From CAVSJJ01 sp963771015 (GTDB lineage Bacteria; Actinomycetota; Actinomycetes; Actinomycetales; Dermatophilaceae), in NCBI GenBank assembly GCA_963771015.1, contig CAVYRN010000005.1:186001-250000 (forward strand): DNA of 64,000 bases, given 5' to 3'. This document shows positions 55,706-64,000 of the stretch, in pieces. Positions within the stretch are counted from its first letter, which is position 1, and each line of letters begins with the position of its first letter. The translations under genes were made by a program, and so were the position numbers. A model generated the notes under the pieces. That model saw only the letters and a list, made by a program, of their open reading frames with translations. It did not search any database and was not told the origin of the DNA.

Positions 55706-56619
55706 CCAGCCTCGTCCTCGTCGTCGGAACGGGCCGGAGCGGGACGACCCTCGTCTCCGAGACCGTGGCCCGGCACCCGGCGACCGGGTTCATCTCCGGC
55801 GTCGACGACAAGCTGCCGCGGCTCAACCTCCTCGGCCGGCGCAACGGGCAGCTCTACCGCCGTACCGGGCAGCGGCCGTCATCGATGCGCGCGCTGTCGG
55901 AGGCACGCACCGTCTTCGAGAAGGGCCGGGTCCGGGTCGCGCCCTCCGAGGGGTACGGCCTGTTCGACCGGCACGTCATGTCCGGCTTCTCGACGCCGTG
56001 CCGCGACCTCGTCGCCGAGGACATGACCCCGTTCCTGCAGCGCCGCGTTCGGCAGTTCTTCGAGGACCGGATCGCCGCCCAGGGCTGCGAGATGCTCGTC
56101 CAGCACCTCACCGGCTGGCCGCGCGTCGGCTTCCTGCGTGCGGCGTACCCCGATCTCAAGGTGGTCCACGTCGTCCGAGACGGTCGGGCCGTCGCCAACT
56201 CGTGGCTGCAGATGGGCTGGTGGGACGGCTGGCTCGGTCCGGACAAGTGGATCTACGGCCCGCTCCCGGACGACCTGCGCCGGATGTGGGAGGAGTCAGG
56301 GCGGTCGTTCCCCGTACTCGCCGCCCTCGGCTGGCGGATGCTCGTCGAGGCGTACGAGGCGGCCCGTGCGCTGACCCCGGACGACCAGTGGCTGGACATC
56401 CGGCACGAGGACGTCCTCGCCGACCCGCGTGACACCTTCGGCAGGGTCCTCGACTTCGTCGGCCTGGACTGGACCCCGGACTTCGAGGACGGGTTCTCGC
56501 GGCACACGATCGAGCAGCATCGGCGCACGCCGTGGCGCGACGAGCTCACCTCGCCCCAGGTCGAGGGGATCGAGCGCGTCCTCGCCGAGCCGCTGAGCCG
56601 TTGGGGCTACGAGCTGTAG
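55702..56619 (+). CDS. Sulfotransferase 6 (PAPS-dependent)
   Basis: A 305-residue sulfotransferase. PAPS loop LVVGTGRSGTTLVSETVARHP near 6-26; LKVVHVVRDGRAVANSW near 153 is the 3'-phosphate site, and QWLDIRHEDVLADPRDTFGRVLDFVG near 235 is the usual third motif. ATG at 55702 overlaps the previous stop. It ends the rightward run; a convergent secreted-protein gene stops 30 bases later. Confidence 0.85.
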   Translation: MTSLVLVVGTGRSGTTLVSETVARHPATGFISGVDDKLPRLNLLGRRNGQLYRRTGQRPSSMRALSEARTVFEKGRVRVAPSEGYGLFDRHVMSGFSTPCRDLVAEDMTPFLQRRVRQFFEDRIAAQGCEMLVQHLTGWPRVGFLRAAYPDLKVVHVVRDGRAVANSWLQMGWWDGWLGPDKWIYGPLPDDLRRMWEESGRSFPVLAALGWRMLVEAYEAARALTPDDQWLDIRHEDVLADPRDTFGRVLDFVGLDWTPDFEDGFSRHTIEQHRRTPWRDELTSPQVEGIERVLAEPLSRWGYEL

Positions 56620-56649
56620 CCCCGACGCGGTCCCCGTCGCGGCTCGGAG

Positions 56650-58713
56650 TCACGGGGCGGTGATCGTCACCGCGTCCGACCACGACGAGGAGCCGAAGGC
56701 GTTGACCGCCCGGACCTTGTAGAGGTAGCTGGTCCCGGACACGACGCTCGTATCCGTGAACTCGAGCACCGAGCTGCCGCCGCGGTACACCCTGACACCG
56801 TCACGTACGAGGACGTATGCCGTGACCGGACTGGCGCCGGTGATCGGCGACGGCTGCCACTCCAGGAGCAGACCCGGGCCGGTGTCGGCAGGGATGGCGG
56901 ACAGCGTCGGCGGGCCGGGAACGCCGCTGTTCGGGCTGGCGCTGGCCTGCTTGGACAGCGAACCGGTGCCGACCGAGTTGGCCGCCGCGACCGCGTAGTA
57001 GTAGCGCGCCCCCACCGTCACGTCCGTGTCCATGTACGACGTCGCGTCCGCTGCCAGGTTCGCGAGCGGGCTGAGGACGCCGCTCGTCGTGCCGCGCAGG
57101 ATGACGTAGCCGGTCACCGGGCTGCCCCCGTCGGTCACCGGGGGCCCCCACGTCAGCTCGGCGGCCCCGAGGGAGCCGACGGCAGCGAAGTCCACGGGCG
57201 CCGACGGGGCGATGACGAGTCCGGCCTGCGGCACCGCCTGGGCCGTCGCCGACTTGGCGCTGACCCCGGCCTTCGTCACCGCACGGACGGCATACGTGTA
57301 GGTCTGCGCAGGGTCGCCCGGGGTCCCGTTCGTCACGTCGGTGTCGACGTAGCTGAGACTCTTCGTCTTGGCGAGCATGGTGAGCCGCCCCGAGCCGAGC
57401 GCCCGGTAGACCTTGAACTTCCGGATCTTGGAACCGCCATCGGTGTCCGGCCGGTCCCACGTGAGGACGACCTGGCCGTCGCCGGCATGGGCCTGGAGGT
57501 TCTTCGGCGGATCCGGTGGCACGAGTGCCGCGCCGTCGACGAACATCCCGACGTGCGGCTGGAGGGTGCCGCCGACCTTGGTGAAGTCACCGCCGGCGAA
57601 CAGGGCGGTCGCCGAGCCGGCCAGGGCGAAGACCCCGAGAGCGCTGTCCACGCGGACCTTGAACGAGGTGACATCGCCGGTCGCCGTCGCGACCTCGGCG
57701 AGCTTGTAGCGGGTGAGTGAGTCGAACGAGGCGGACCCGCTGAAGTGGCCGCCGCAGTAGGACATCGGTCCGAGGAACGCGACCGCGACGACGTTGCCGG
57801 TCGTGTGATGGCTCCACAGGGTCGCGCCGGTCGCCGCGTCCTGAAGGGTGCAGGCCCCGCCCGCGCCGCCCGCGCCGACGAGGAGGTTGCCACCGGCGAG
57901 GGCGAGGGCGAAGACGGGGGCCCGGGAGGTGCCGTTGTTGGGCCCGGACGCGAACCCGGGGTCGACGTCGGGCGTCGAGCCCGTCGACAGGAGCGTCAGC
58001 CGCGAGGACGCCGGCATCCCGGCCACGGGACCGAAGTCGCCGCCGATGTACAGGCCGGAGCCGTCCCCGTTGAGCAGCAGCGACCGCACCTGGCCGTCGA
58101 GGACGACGCCCTGCGACCAGGTACGGTCGACCGACCCGTCGGTGGTCGACACCCGGGCGAGGTAGGGAGCGGCGACATCGCCGGCGGCATCGGTCACCGT
58201 GTCGAAGGCCCCACCGAGGTAGACGTTGCCGCCGCCCACGGCAAGGGCGTCGACCCGGACGTTGGCCTGCGGCGCCCACGACAGCAGGGCGCCGGTGCTC
58301 AGCGAGACGGCCGCCAGGGAGACCCGGAGCGCGCCGTCGACGTGTCGGAAGTCCCCACCGAGATAGACGGTGTCGCCGTCGACGGCCACCGCGTCGACCG
58401 GCCCGTCGACCGTGACCGGCCACGCGTCGAAGGTTCCCGTCGCCGGGCGGAACTTCGCCACCATGCTCACGTCCTGGCTCTCCCCCGACGGAGCGAGTGC
58501 GGTGTCGAAGCTACCCGCGACGATCGTCACGGGACCGGCGACCGCCAGGGCCGAGACGTGCCCGTTGACCCCCCAGGTGTGGGCCATCTTGCTCGAGGCG
58601 CCGACGGGTTCGGTGGCACCCGCCATCGGCGCGGCAGCGACCAGCCCCAACGCCGCGACGACGGCACCCACTGACGCCCGCGCGAGTGCCCCATATCCGA
58701 TGCGCCTGGTCAT
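56650..58713 (-). CDS. Secreted beta-propeller plus three Fn3 domains, paralogue A
   Basis: A 687-residue secreted protein. N-terminal signal ending AGATEP; about residues 35-390 are repeated blades with patterns like VYLGGDFRHVDG, VYLGGAFDTVTD, LYIGGDFGPVAG and LFAGGDFTKVGG. Three Fn3-type domains follow (about 405-495, 505-595, 605-687), each with VxLTWxxPxTDGGSxI and YxYAVRAV repeats. A Cys pair occurs around the HTTGNVVAVAFLGPMSYCGG stretch. No anchor or sorting motif. AGGGGGAG precedes the ATG at 58713. Confidence 0.85.
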   Translation of the reverse strand: MTRRIGYGALARASVGAVVAALGLVAAAPMAGATEPVGASSKMAHTWGVNGHVSALAVAGPVTIVAGSFDTALAPSGESQDVSMVAKFRPATGTFDAWPVTVDGPVDAVAVDGDTVYLGGDFRHVDGALRVSLAAVSLSTGALLSWAPQANVRVDALAVGGGNVYLGGAFDTVTDAAGDVAAPYLARVSTTDGSVDRTWSQGVVLDGQVRSLLLNGDGSGLYIGGDFGPVAGMPASSRLTLLSTGSTPDVDPGFASGPNNGTSRAPVFALALAGGNLLVGAGGAGGACTLQDAATGATLWSHHTTGNVVAVAFLGPMSYCGGHFSGSASFDSLTRYKLAEVATATGDVTSFKVRVDSALGVFALAGSATALFAGGDFTKVGGTLQPHVGMFVDGAALVPPDPPKNLQAHAGDGQVVLTWDRPDTDGGSKIRKFKVYRALGSGRLTMLAKTKSLSYVDTDVTNGTPGDPAQTYTYAVRAVTKAGVSAKSATAQAVPQAGLVIAPSAPVDFAAVGSLGAAELTWGPPVTDGGSPVTGYVILRGTTSGVLSPLANLAADATSYMDTDVTVGARYYYAVAAANSVGTGSLSKQASASPNSGVPGPPTLSAIPADTGPGLLLEWQPSPITGASPVTAYVLVRDGVRVYRGGSSVLEFTDTSVVSGTSYLYKVRAVNAFGSSSWSDAVTITAP

Positions 58714-58849
58714 CCGCTCTCCCCCTTGCCGAAGCCGGCACGCACGTCCCCCCGGACGCGCGATCCCCACCGGCGGTCAGGGTAACCGACATCGTTGCCG
58801 ACCAACAGGACGCGGCTGGTAGGGATTGGCACGAGGAACCGCCCGCCGC

Positions 58850-60895
58850 CTAGATGGTCAGCGTGACGACATCGGAGTAGGACGAGGACCCGAGGGAGTT
58901 CACCGCCTTGACCTTGTAGGCGTAGGTGTGGCCCACCGACACGCCATGGTCGACGAACGACAGCGTCGAGCCGTCACCGACATGGACCCGCACCCCGTCG
59001 CGGACGAGGACGTACTTCGTGATCGGTGCGGCACCGCTGTTCGGCGCCGTCCACGACAGGTATGCCGCGCCCGCTGACACGGTCCCGCTCAGTGTCGGGA
59101 CACCTGGCACCCCGGTGTTCGGGGTCGCCGACGCCTCCTTGGAGAGCACGCCGGTGCCGATCGCGTTGTCGGCGGCGACGGCGTAGTAGTAGCGGGTGCC
59201 GATCGACACGGCGACGTCGGTGTAGTCACGGACGTCGGCGCCGAGCGCGGCATACGGGGCCAGCCCGGCGGAGGTGAGCCCCCGGTAGACCGTGTAGCCG
59301 GTGATCGTGCTGCCGCCGTCGCTGAGCGGCACGGTCCAGGTCAGCTCGGCGACACCGAGCTGTCCGACCGCAGCGAAGGCCTGCGGTGCGGACGGGGTGA
59401 CGAGCTGGCCGGCCAGCGGCAGCGCCTGCGCCTCGTTCGACGCCGGCCCGACCCCGGCGCTGTTGACGGCCCGGACGTAGTAGGTATAGGTCGACGCGGG
59501 GTCGCCGGCCGTCCCGTTGAGGGCGGTGTCGTCGAGGTAGCTGAGGCTCGCCGTCTTGCCGAGCAGGGTGGCCCTGCCGGAGCCCAGGGCCCGGTAGATC
59601 TTGTAGGTCCTGATCTTGGCGCCCCCGTCGGTGTCGGGGCTGTCCCAGGCCAGGATGACCTCGTGGTCGCCACCCCGGGCGCCGAGGCTCCCGGGTGCTG
59701 CCGGGGCCGAGACGAACGCCTCGTCGACGAACATGCCGAGGTACGGCTGCGGCGTCACGCCGACCTTGGTGAAGTCGCCGCCGGCGAGCAGGGCGGTCGA
59801 CGTGGCCGCCAGGGCCCAGACGCCGAGGGCACTGTTGACCCTCGGGGCGTACGACGTGATCTCGCCGGTGGCGGTCACGACCTCGGCGATCTTGTAGCGG
59901 GTGAGGCTGTCGAAGGCCCCCGAACCGCTGAAATGCCCGCCGCAGTATGACATCGGGCCGAGGAATGCCGCGGCCACGACGTTCCCGGTCGTGTGGTAGC
60001 TCCACCGGGTGGCCCCGGTCGTCGCGTCCTGGAGGGCGCAGCCTCCCCCCGAGCCGCCGGCGGCAACGAGGAGCGAGCCCCCCTGCAGGGCCAGGGCGAA
60101 GACGGGAGCACGGCTGTCAATGTTGTTGAGACCGGAACGGAACGTCGGGTCGATCACCGGGAGGGCCCCGGTCGACAGCAGGGTGAGCCGCGAGGCGTAC
60201 CCGGCGGACCCGATGGCGCCGAAGTCACCACCGACGAAGACCCCCGACCCGTCCGATGTCGGCAGAAGCGTCCGGACGCGGTCGTCGAGGGTCAGCCCCG
60301 TGCTCCACGACCGGTCGACGACGCCGGCGGCCGAGATGCGGGCGAGGTGCGCGGCGCTGACCGCCCCGGTGTCATCGGTGACGGTCGTGAAGGCACCGCC
60401 GATGTAGACCTCGCCCCGGCTGACGGCGATGGCCTCGACGGACACGTTCGCCTGGGGGGCCCACGGAAGCAGTGCGCCGGTGCTCAGCGACACGGCGGCC
60501 AGCGAGACCCGCAACGCCCCGTTGACGTGACGGAAGTCCCCGCCGAGATAGACGGTGTCACCGGACACGGCCACGGCCAGCACGGGCCCGTCGACCACGA
60601 CCGGCCAGTCGTCGAACGTTCCCGTGGCCGGGCGGAACGCGGCAACCGACGCGACGACGTGCTCGTCCCCGGAGGGGCTCAGCGTCTTGTCGAAGTCCCC
60701 GACGACGACGGCGACGTCACCGGCCGTCGCGATCGAGGCGACGTGGCCGCTCACCCCCCAGGTCCGGGCCATCGTCGACGAGGCGCCGACGGGGTCCACC
60801 GCGTGCGCCGTACCCGTCGCCAACCCGGCACACACGGTCGCGACGACCGTCACCCAGGCGGCGCGGCGAAGCCTGCTTCTCCCCCACGTGGACAT
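58850..60895 (-). CDS. Secreted beta-propeller plus three Fn3 domains, paralogue B
   Basis: A 681-residue paralogue of A with the same layout. Signal peptide MSTWGRSRLRRAAWVTVVA to about 31; blades with VYLGGDFRHVNG, VYIGGAFTTVTD, VFVGGDFGAIGS and LLAGGDFTKVGV; then three Fn3 domains. It shares the block VAAAFLGPMSYCGGHF almost exactly with A. 136 bases separate it from A, so it probably has its own translation signals. Confidence 0.85.
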   Translation of the reverse strand: MSTWGRSRLRRAAWVTVVATVCAGLATGTAHAVDPVGASSTMARTWGVSGHVASIATAGDVAVVVGDFDKTLSPSGDEHVVASVAAFRPATGTFDDWPVVVDGPVLAVAVSGDTVYLGGDFRHVNGALRVSLAAVSLSTGALLPWAPQANVSVEAIAVSRGEVYIGGAFTTVTDDTGAVSAAHLARISAAGVVDRSWSTGLTLDDRVRTLLPTSDGSGVFVGGDFGAIGSAGYASRLTLLSTGALPVIDPTFRSGLNNIDSRAPVFALALQGGSLLVAAGGSGGGCALQDATTGATRWSYHTTGNVVAAAFLGPMSYCGGHFSGSGAFDSLTRYKIAEVVTATGEITSYAPRVNSALGVWALAATSTALLAGGDFTKVGVTPQPYLGMFVDEAFVSAPAAPGSLGARGGDHEVILAWDSPDTDGGAKIRTYKIYRALGSGRATLLGKTASLSYLDDTALNGTAGDPASTYTYYVRAVNSAGVGPASNEAQALPLAGQLVTPSAPQAFAAVGQLGVAELTWTVPLSDGGSTITGYTVYRGLTSAGLAPYAALGADVRDYTDVAVSIGTRYYYAVAADNAIGTGVLSKEASATPNTGVPGVPTLSGTVSAGAAYLSWTAPNSGAAPITKYVLVRDGVRVHVGDGSTLSFVDHGVSVGHTYAYKVKAVNSLGSSSYSDVVTLTI

Positions 60896-61033
60896 CCCGA
60901 TGTCCTTCCCCTGCCACGGGTCGCCCCGCCAGCCCGAGCCCCCTCCGGCTGTCGAGAAGAATACCGGTCCGCCCGCACCACCGGGAAGGCTTCGCTCGAT
61001 CCCCCGTCGGATCTCGGCCCCGTCCGCCGTCGG

Positions 61034-63094
61034 TCAGCCGATGGTGACGACCACCGCGTCGGACCACTTCGACGACCCGTAGGAGTTCTGGGCCTTGACC
61101 TGGTACTGGTACGTGTGACCCGTGACGACACCGGCGTCGGTGAACTCGAAGGTCGTCGCGCTCGCCGAGACGACGCGAACCCCGTCACGAATCAGGATGT
61201 ACTTCGTCACCGGTGAGGCACCGGCGATCGGCGAGGGTACCCACTCCAGCAGCACGGCCGTGGCGGACGGCGTCGCCGTGAGCGACGGCGCTCCCGGCAC
61301 CCCGGTGTTCGGTGTCGCCGAGGCCTCCTTCGAGACGATGCCGGTGCCGGCCGCGTTGACCGCGGCAACCGTGTAGTAGTACCGCGTCCCGACGACGACG
61401 TCGCCGTCGGTGTAGCCGCTCGCGTTGCCGGCCAGGGTCGTCAGCGGTGAGAGCTGACCGGAGCCGATGCCCCGCGAGATGACGTATGCCGTGACCTGGC
61501 TCCCGCCGTCCGTCACCGGGCCCGACCACGACAGGGTGGCGGCGCCCAGGGTCCCCTGGGCGACGAAGTCCTGCGGTGCCGAGGGGACGATGACCAGTCC
61601 CGTCTGGGGGACCGCCTGGACCGTGGCCGACGGCGCCCCGGCGCCGGCCTTGTTCACCGGCTGGACGTAGTAGGTATACGTCGCCGTGGGGTCGCCGGGT
61701 GTCCCGTCGACGACCGCGGCGTCGAGGTAGCTGAGGCCCTTGGTCTTCGCCAACAGCCTCGGCGTGGCGGAGCCTCGGGCGCGATAGATCTTGTAGCTCG
61801 TGATCTTCGACCCGCCGTCGGTGCTCGGCGGGTCCCACCGCAGGACGACCTGCCCGTCACCGGGCCGCGCCATGACGTCTCCGGGCGCCGTGGGGGGCAG
61901 GATGGCCGCCTTGTCGGCGAACAGGCCGAGGTGGGGCTGGGTCGTGGAGCCGACCTTGGTGAAGTCCCCACCCGCGAAGAGCGCGGCCGGCGTGCCCGCC
62001 AGGGCGAAGATCCCGAGCGCGCTGTTGACCGACGGAGCGAAGCCGGTGACCTGGCCGGTCGACGTCGTGACCTCGGCGATCTTCTTGCGGGAGGCGGTGC
62101 CGAACGAGGCGGAGCCGGTGAAGTGGCCCGCGCAGTACGCCTTGGGACCGAGGAACGCCACCGCGACGACATTGCCGGTCGTGTGGTAGGTCCATCGGTT
62201 GGCGCCGGTGGCGGCGTCCTGCAGCGTGCACCCGCCGCCGGAGCCGCCGGCCCCGATGAGCAGGGCATCCCCGTCCACGGCGAGGGCGAACGCCGGGGCC
62301 CGGTTCGCGCCGTTGGTCGTGGCCGAGCGGAAGACCGGGTCGATGTCAGGGGTGGCCCCCGTCGACAGCAGGGTGAGGTGGGCGGCATAGCCGGCGCCGC
62401 CGATGGGACCGAAGTCGCCTCCGACATAGATGCCGGTGCCGTCGGTGGTCGGGACCAGCGATCGCACCTGGGCATCGAGGGCGATGGCCGTGCTCCACGT
62501 CCGGTCGACGACGCCGTCCGTGCCGACCCGGGCGAGGTAGGGGGCGGCGACCGGGCCCGTGGCGTCGGTGACGGTCGTGAAGGTGCCCCCGAGGTAGACC
62601 TCCCCACCGTCGACGGCCAACGCACCGACGGCGACGTTGGCCTGTGGTGCCCAGGGCAGCAGCGAGCCGTCGCTCAGCGACACCGCGGCGAGGGAGATCC
62701 GCAGCTCGCCGTTGACGTGCCGGAAGTCCCCACCGAGGAAGACGGTGTCGCCGTCGACGGCCACCGCGCTGACCGGCCCGTCGACGGTGACCGGCCACGG
62801 GTCGAAGGTGCCCGTCGCCGGACGGAACTTGGCGACCGACGACACGACGCGCTGGTCTCCGCCCGGCCCGAGCAGCTGGTCGAACGATCCCGCGACGACG
62901 ACGGTGGACCCCGCGGGGGCCAGGGCGAGGACGCGACCGCTCACCCCCCAGGTGCGAGCCATCTTCGCCGAGGCACCCGTGCCGGGCGCGGCGGCCGCGG
63001 GGCCGGCGGCCACCGACGTGAGCGTGACGACGACGGCCGCCGCGAACGCGGCGATGGACGACGGGCCACGCCGTACGAACGATCGAGCTGACAT
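61034..63094 (-). CDS. Secreted beta-propeller plus three Fn3 domains, paralogue C
   Basis: A 686-residue third copy. Signal peptide of about 35 residues (MSARSFVRRGPSSIAAFAA), blades including VFLGGDFRHVNGELRIS and LFAGGDFTKVGS, then three Fn3 domains ending SDAVVVTIG. It differs from A and B around VAFLGPKAYCAGHFTG. The start at 63094 has GAGAGGACACC upstream. All three are transcribed leftward in tandem. Confidence 0.85.
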   Translation of the reverse strand: MSARSFVRRGPSSIAAFAAAVVVTLTSVAAGPAAAAPGTGASAKMARTWGVSGRVLALAPAGSTVVVAGSFDQLLGPGGDQRVVSSVAKFRPATGTFDPWPVTVDGPVSAVAVDGDTVFLGGDFRHVNGELRISLAAVSLSDGSLLPWAPQANVAVGALAVDGGEVYLGGTFTTVTDATGPVAAPYLARVGTDGVVDRTWSTAIALDAQVRSLVPTTDGTGIYVGGDFGPIGGAGYAAHLTLLSTGATPDIDPVFRSATTNGANRAPAFALAVDGDALLIGAGGSGGGCTLQDAATGANRWTYHTTGNVVAVAFLGPKAYCAGHFTGSASFGTASRKKIAEVTTSTGQVTGFAPSVNSALGIFALAGTPAALFAGGDFTKVGSTTQPHLGLFADKAAILPPTAPGDVMARPGDGQVVLRWDPPSTDGGSKITSYKIYRARGSATPRLLAKTKGLSYLDAAVVDGTPGDPTATYTYYVQPVNKAGAGAPSATVQAVPQTGLVIVPSAPQDFVAQGTLGAATLSWSGPVTDGGSQVTAYVISRGIGSGQLSPLTTLAGNASGYTDGDVVVGTRYYYTVAAVNAAGTGIVSKEASATPNTGVPGAPSLTATPSATAVLLEWVPSPIAGASPVTKYILIRDGVRVVSASATTFEFTDAGVVTGHTYQYQVKAQNSYGSSKWSDAVVVTIG

Positions 63095-63346
63095 GAGGTG
63101 TCCTCTCCCCCCGGAGGCGACCCCCGTCGCCGCCACGTACCCCCCGCAGGCGCGTGCGCGAACCGTACCCGAGCGCGGGCTCGATGCCAAGGACCACCTC
63201 ACCCCTCGGACATCAGGCACGACGGACGGCCTGGGACGGCTCACCCGTCCGCTCGGCTGGCCCCCCATCCGTCGACACGACCGCCCCGGCGCGGAGGGGG
63301 CGCCGGGGCGATCGGGTTCGGGGGACCGTCGCCGGTCCGACCCCTG

Positions 63347-64000
63347 CTACGGAGTGCCGCGGAACAGGGCGAAGCCCTGCTGGACGACGTCCCGCGAGCC
63401 GGCGAAGGTGAAGTCGCCGCCGACGAGCAGTCCCTCGGGGCTGGCCGCGTAGGACCAGACCCCCATCGGGCTGTTGAACTCCGGGGCGTACGGCAGCAGG
63501 TAGCCGTCGCTGGAGTTGAACACCCAGAAGCGCTGCTGCGTCGTGACGTCGGGGCCGTTCGGGTAGGCCGAGCACGCCCCGCCGGAACCCTTGTTGCCAC
63601 CGTGGGTGCCGTAGTAGAAGTGCCCGTTCACCTCGAACCGGCCCTGCATGCCACCGTTGCACTTCGTGCGCCAGAGCAGGCCCGTCGGGTTGGACGGCGT
63701 CCCGAGGGCCACCGCGTCCCACTGGTAGATGTAGTCGGGGCAGACATCCCCGCCGTAGAGGCGCAGGCCGTCGTCGCTGAGGTAGAGGCGGTTGATCCAC
63801 GGACCGACGCTCTTGCAGCCCTGGACGCCGCCGATCTGGTTGGCCGTGAACGCGCCGGTCGTCCCGTCGACGACGGCGATGCCGCCGGTCACCGCGACCC
63901 CGTTGAGGGTCGTGAACGGCCCGGCGAGGAAGACCTTCGACCCGTCCGGCGACGCCTGGATGCCCATGACCATGCCGCCCGCGCGGAGCTTGCCGGTGGG
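63347..64000 (-). CDS. Secreted beta-propeller-like protein related to the paralogues (partial)
   Basis: The C-terminal 217 residues of a fourth propeller-type protein; the N terminus is beyond the right edge. It contains PTGKLRAGGMVMGIQASPDG at the edge, TLNGVAVTGGIAVVDGTTGAFTAN, WAYAA-type blades and LLVGGDFTFAGS near the end. It shares the GGDF blade motif with A-C but stops after the propeller and has four or more cysteines. No Fn3 domains follow. Confidence 0.8.
   Translation of the reverse strand, partial: PTGKLRAGGMVMGIQASPDGSKVFLAGPFTTLNGVAVTGGIAVVDGTTGAFTANQIGGVQGCKSVGPWINRLYLSDDGLRLYGGDVCPDYIYQWDAVALGTPSNPTGLLWRTKCNGGMQGRFEVNGHFYYGTHGGNKGSGGACSAYPNGPDVTTQQRFWVFNSSDGYLLPYAPEFNSPMGVWSYAASPEGLLVGGDFTFAGSRDVVQQGFALFRGTP

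Overview
The window is very GC-rich DNA with dense genes, many 4-base ATGA/GTGA overlaps between stops and starts, frequent GTG starts and very few A/T-ending codons. Gene order points to a high-GC Gram-positive actinobacterium. Conserved actinobacterial neighbourhoods are tRNA-Thr/tRNA-Met/rpmG/hadA-like, eno/ftsB-like/DUF501/ppx, and mfd/SurA-like lipoprotein/mazG. F420-type and PPOX-type proteins and a GlmL-like protein fit as well. An affiliation with Micrococcales (Intrasporangiaceae-like) is my inference, not something the sequence proves.

Bases 1-8200 hold housekeeping and amino-acid metabolism: a (3R)-hydroxyacyl dehydratase fragment, L33, two tRNAs, threonine dehydratase, a VOC protein, a GlmL/MutL-like ATPase, a four-repeat peptidoglycan-binding protein, cystathionine gamma-synthase, a double GNAT protein and MsrA. 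Bases 8220-11000 are a decayed accessory island: a VapC tail, a GNAT stub, an intact YefM/RelE pair with a probable leaderless promoter, a frameshifted HigB-like toxin and a possible transposase tail. Bases 11000-26900 return to metabolism: SOUL protein, PPOX protein, hydrolase with a tandem operator, permease, methyltransferase, kinase-fold protein, cystathionine beta-synthase, a ThDP enzyme, thioesterase, SGNH hydrolase, RidA, thiolase, Bax-inhibitor-like protein, an odd tRNA with a leucine UAA anticodon, and a TetR regulator. Bases 26900-37530 are two leftward operon-like runs: eno-ftsB-DUF501-ppx, and mfd-lipoprotein-mazG-psuK-psuG.

Bases 38700-56620 are the most interesting part. An adenylyl-sulfate kinase (PAPS synthesis) overlaps a TauE/SafE-type exporter gene. 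They are followed by a Wzx-type flippase, a secreted beta-helix protein, a Wzy-type polymerase/ligase, a Wzz-like chain-length protein, a lipoprotein glycoside hydrolase, a GT4 glycosyltransferase, a ParB-like protein and six divergent sulfotransferases. The simplest reading is a Wzx/Wzy pathway for a sulfated extracellular polysaccharide or glycolipid, carrying its own sulfate-activation step. No priming glycosyltransferase is in the window, so the system is either incomplete here or relies on genes elsewhere.

Bases 56650-64000 contain three tandem secreted paralogues, each a beta-propeller-like region followed by three fibronectin type III domains, plus a fourth related but shorter protein that runs off the right end. 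They abut the sulfation cluster and may be surface or matrix partners of the polymer; that link rests on position only.
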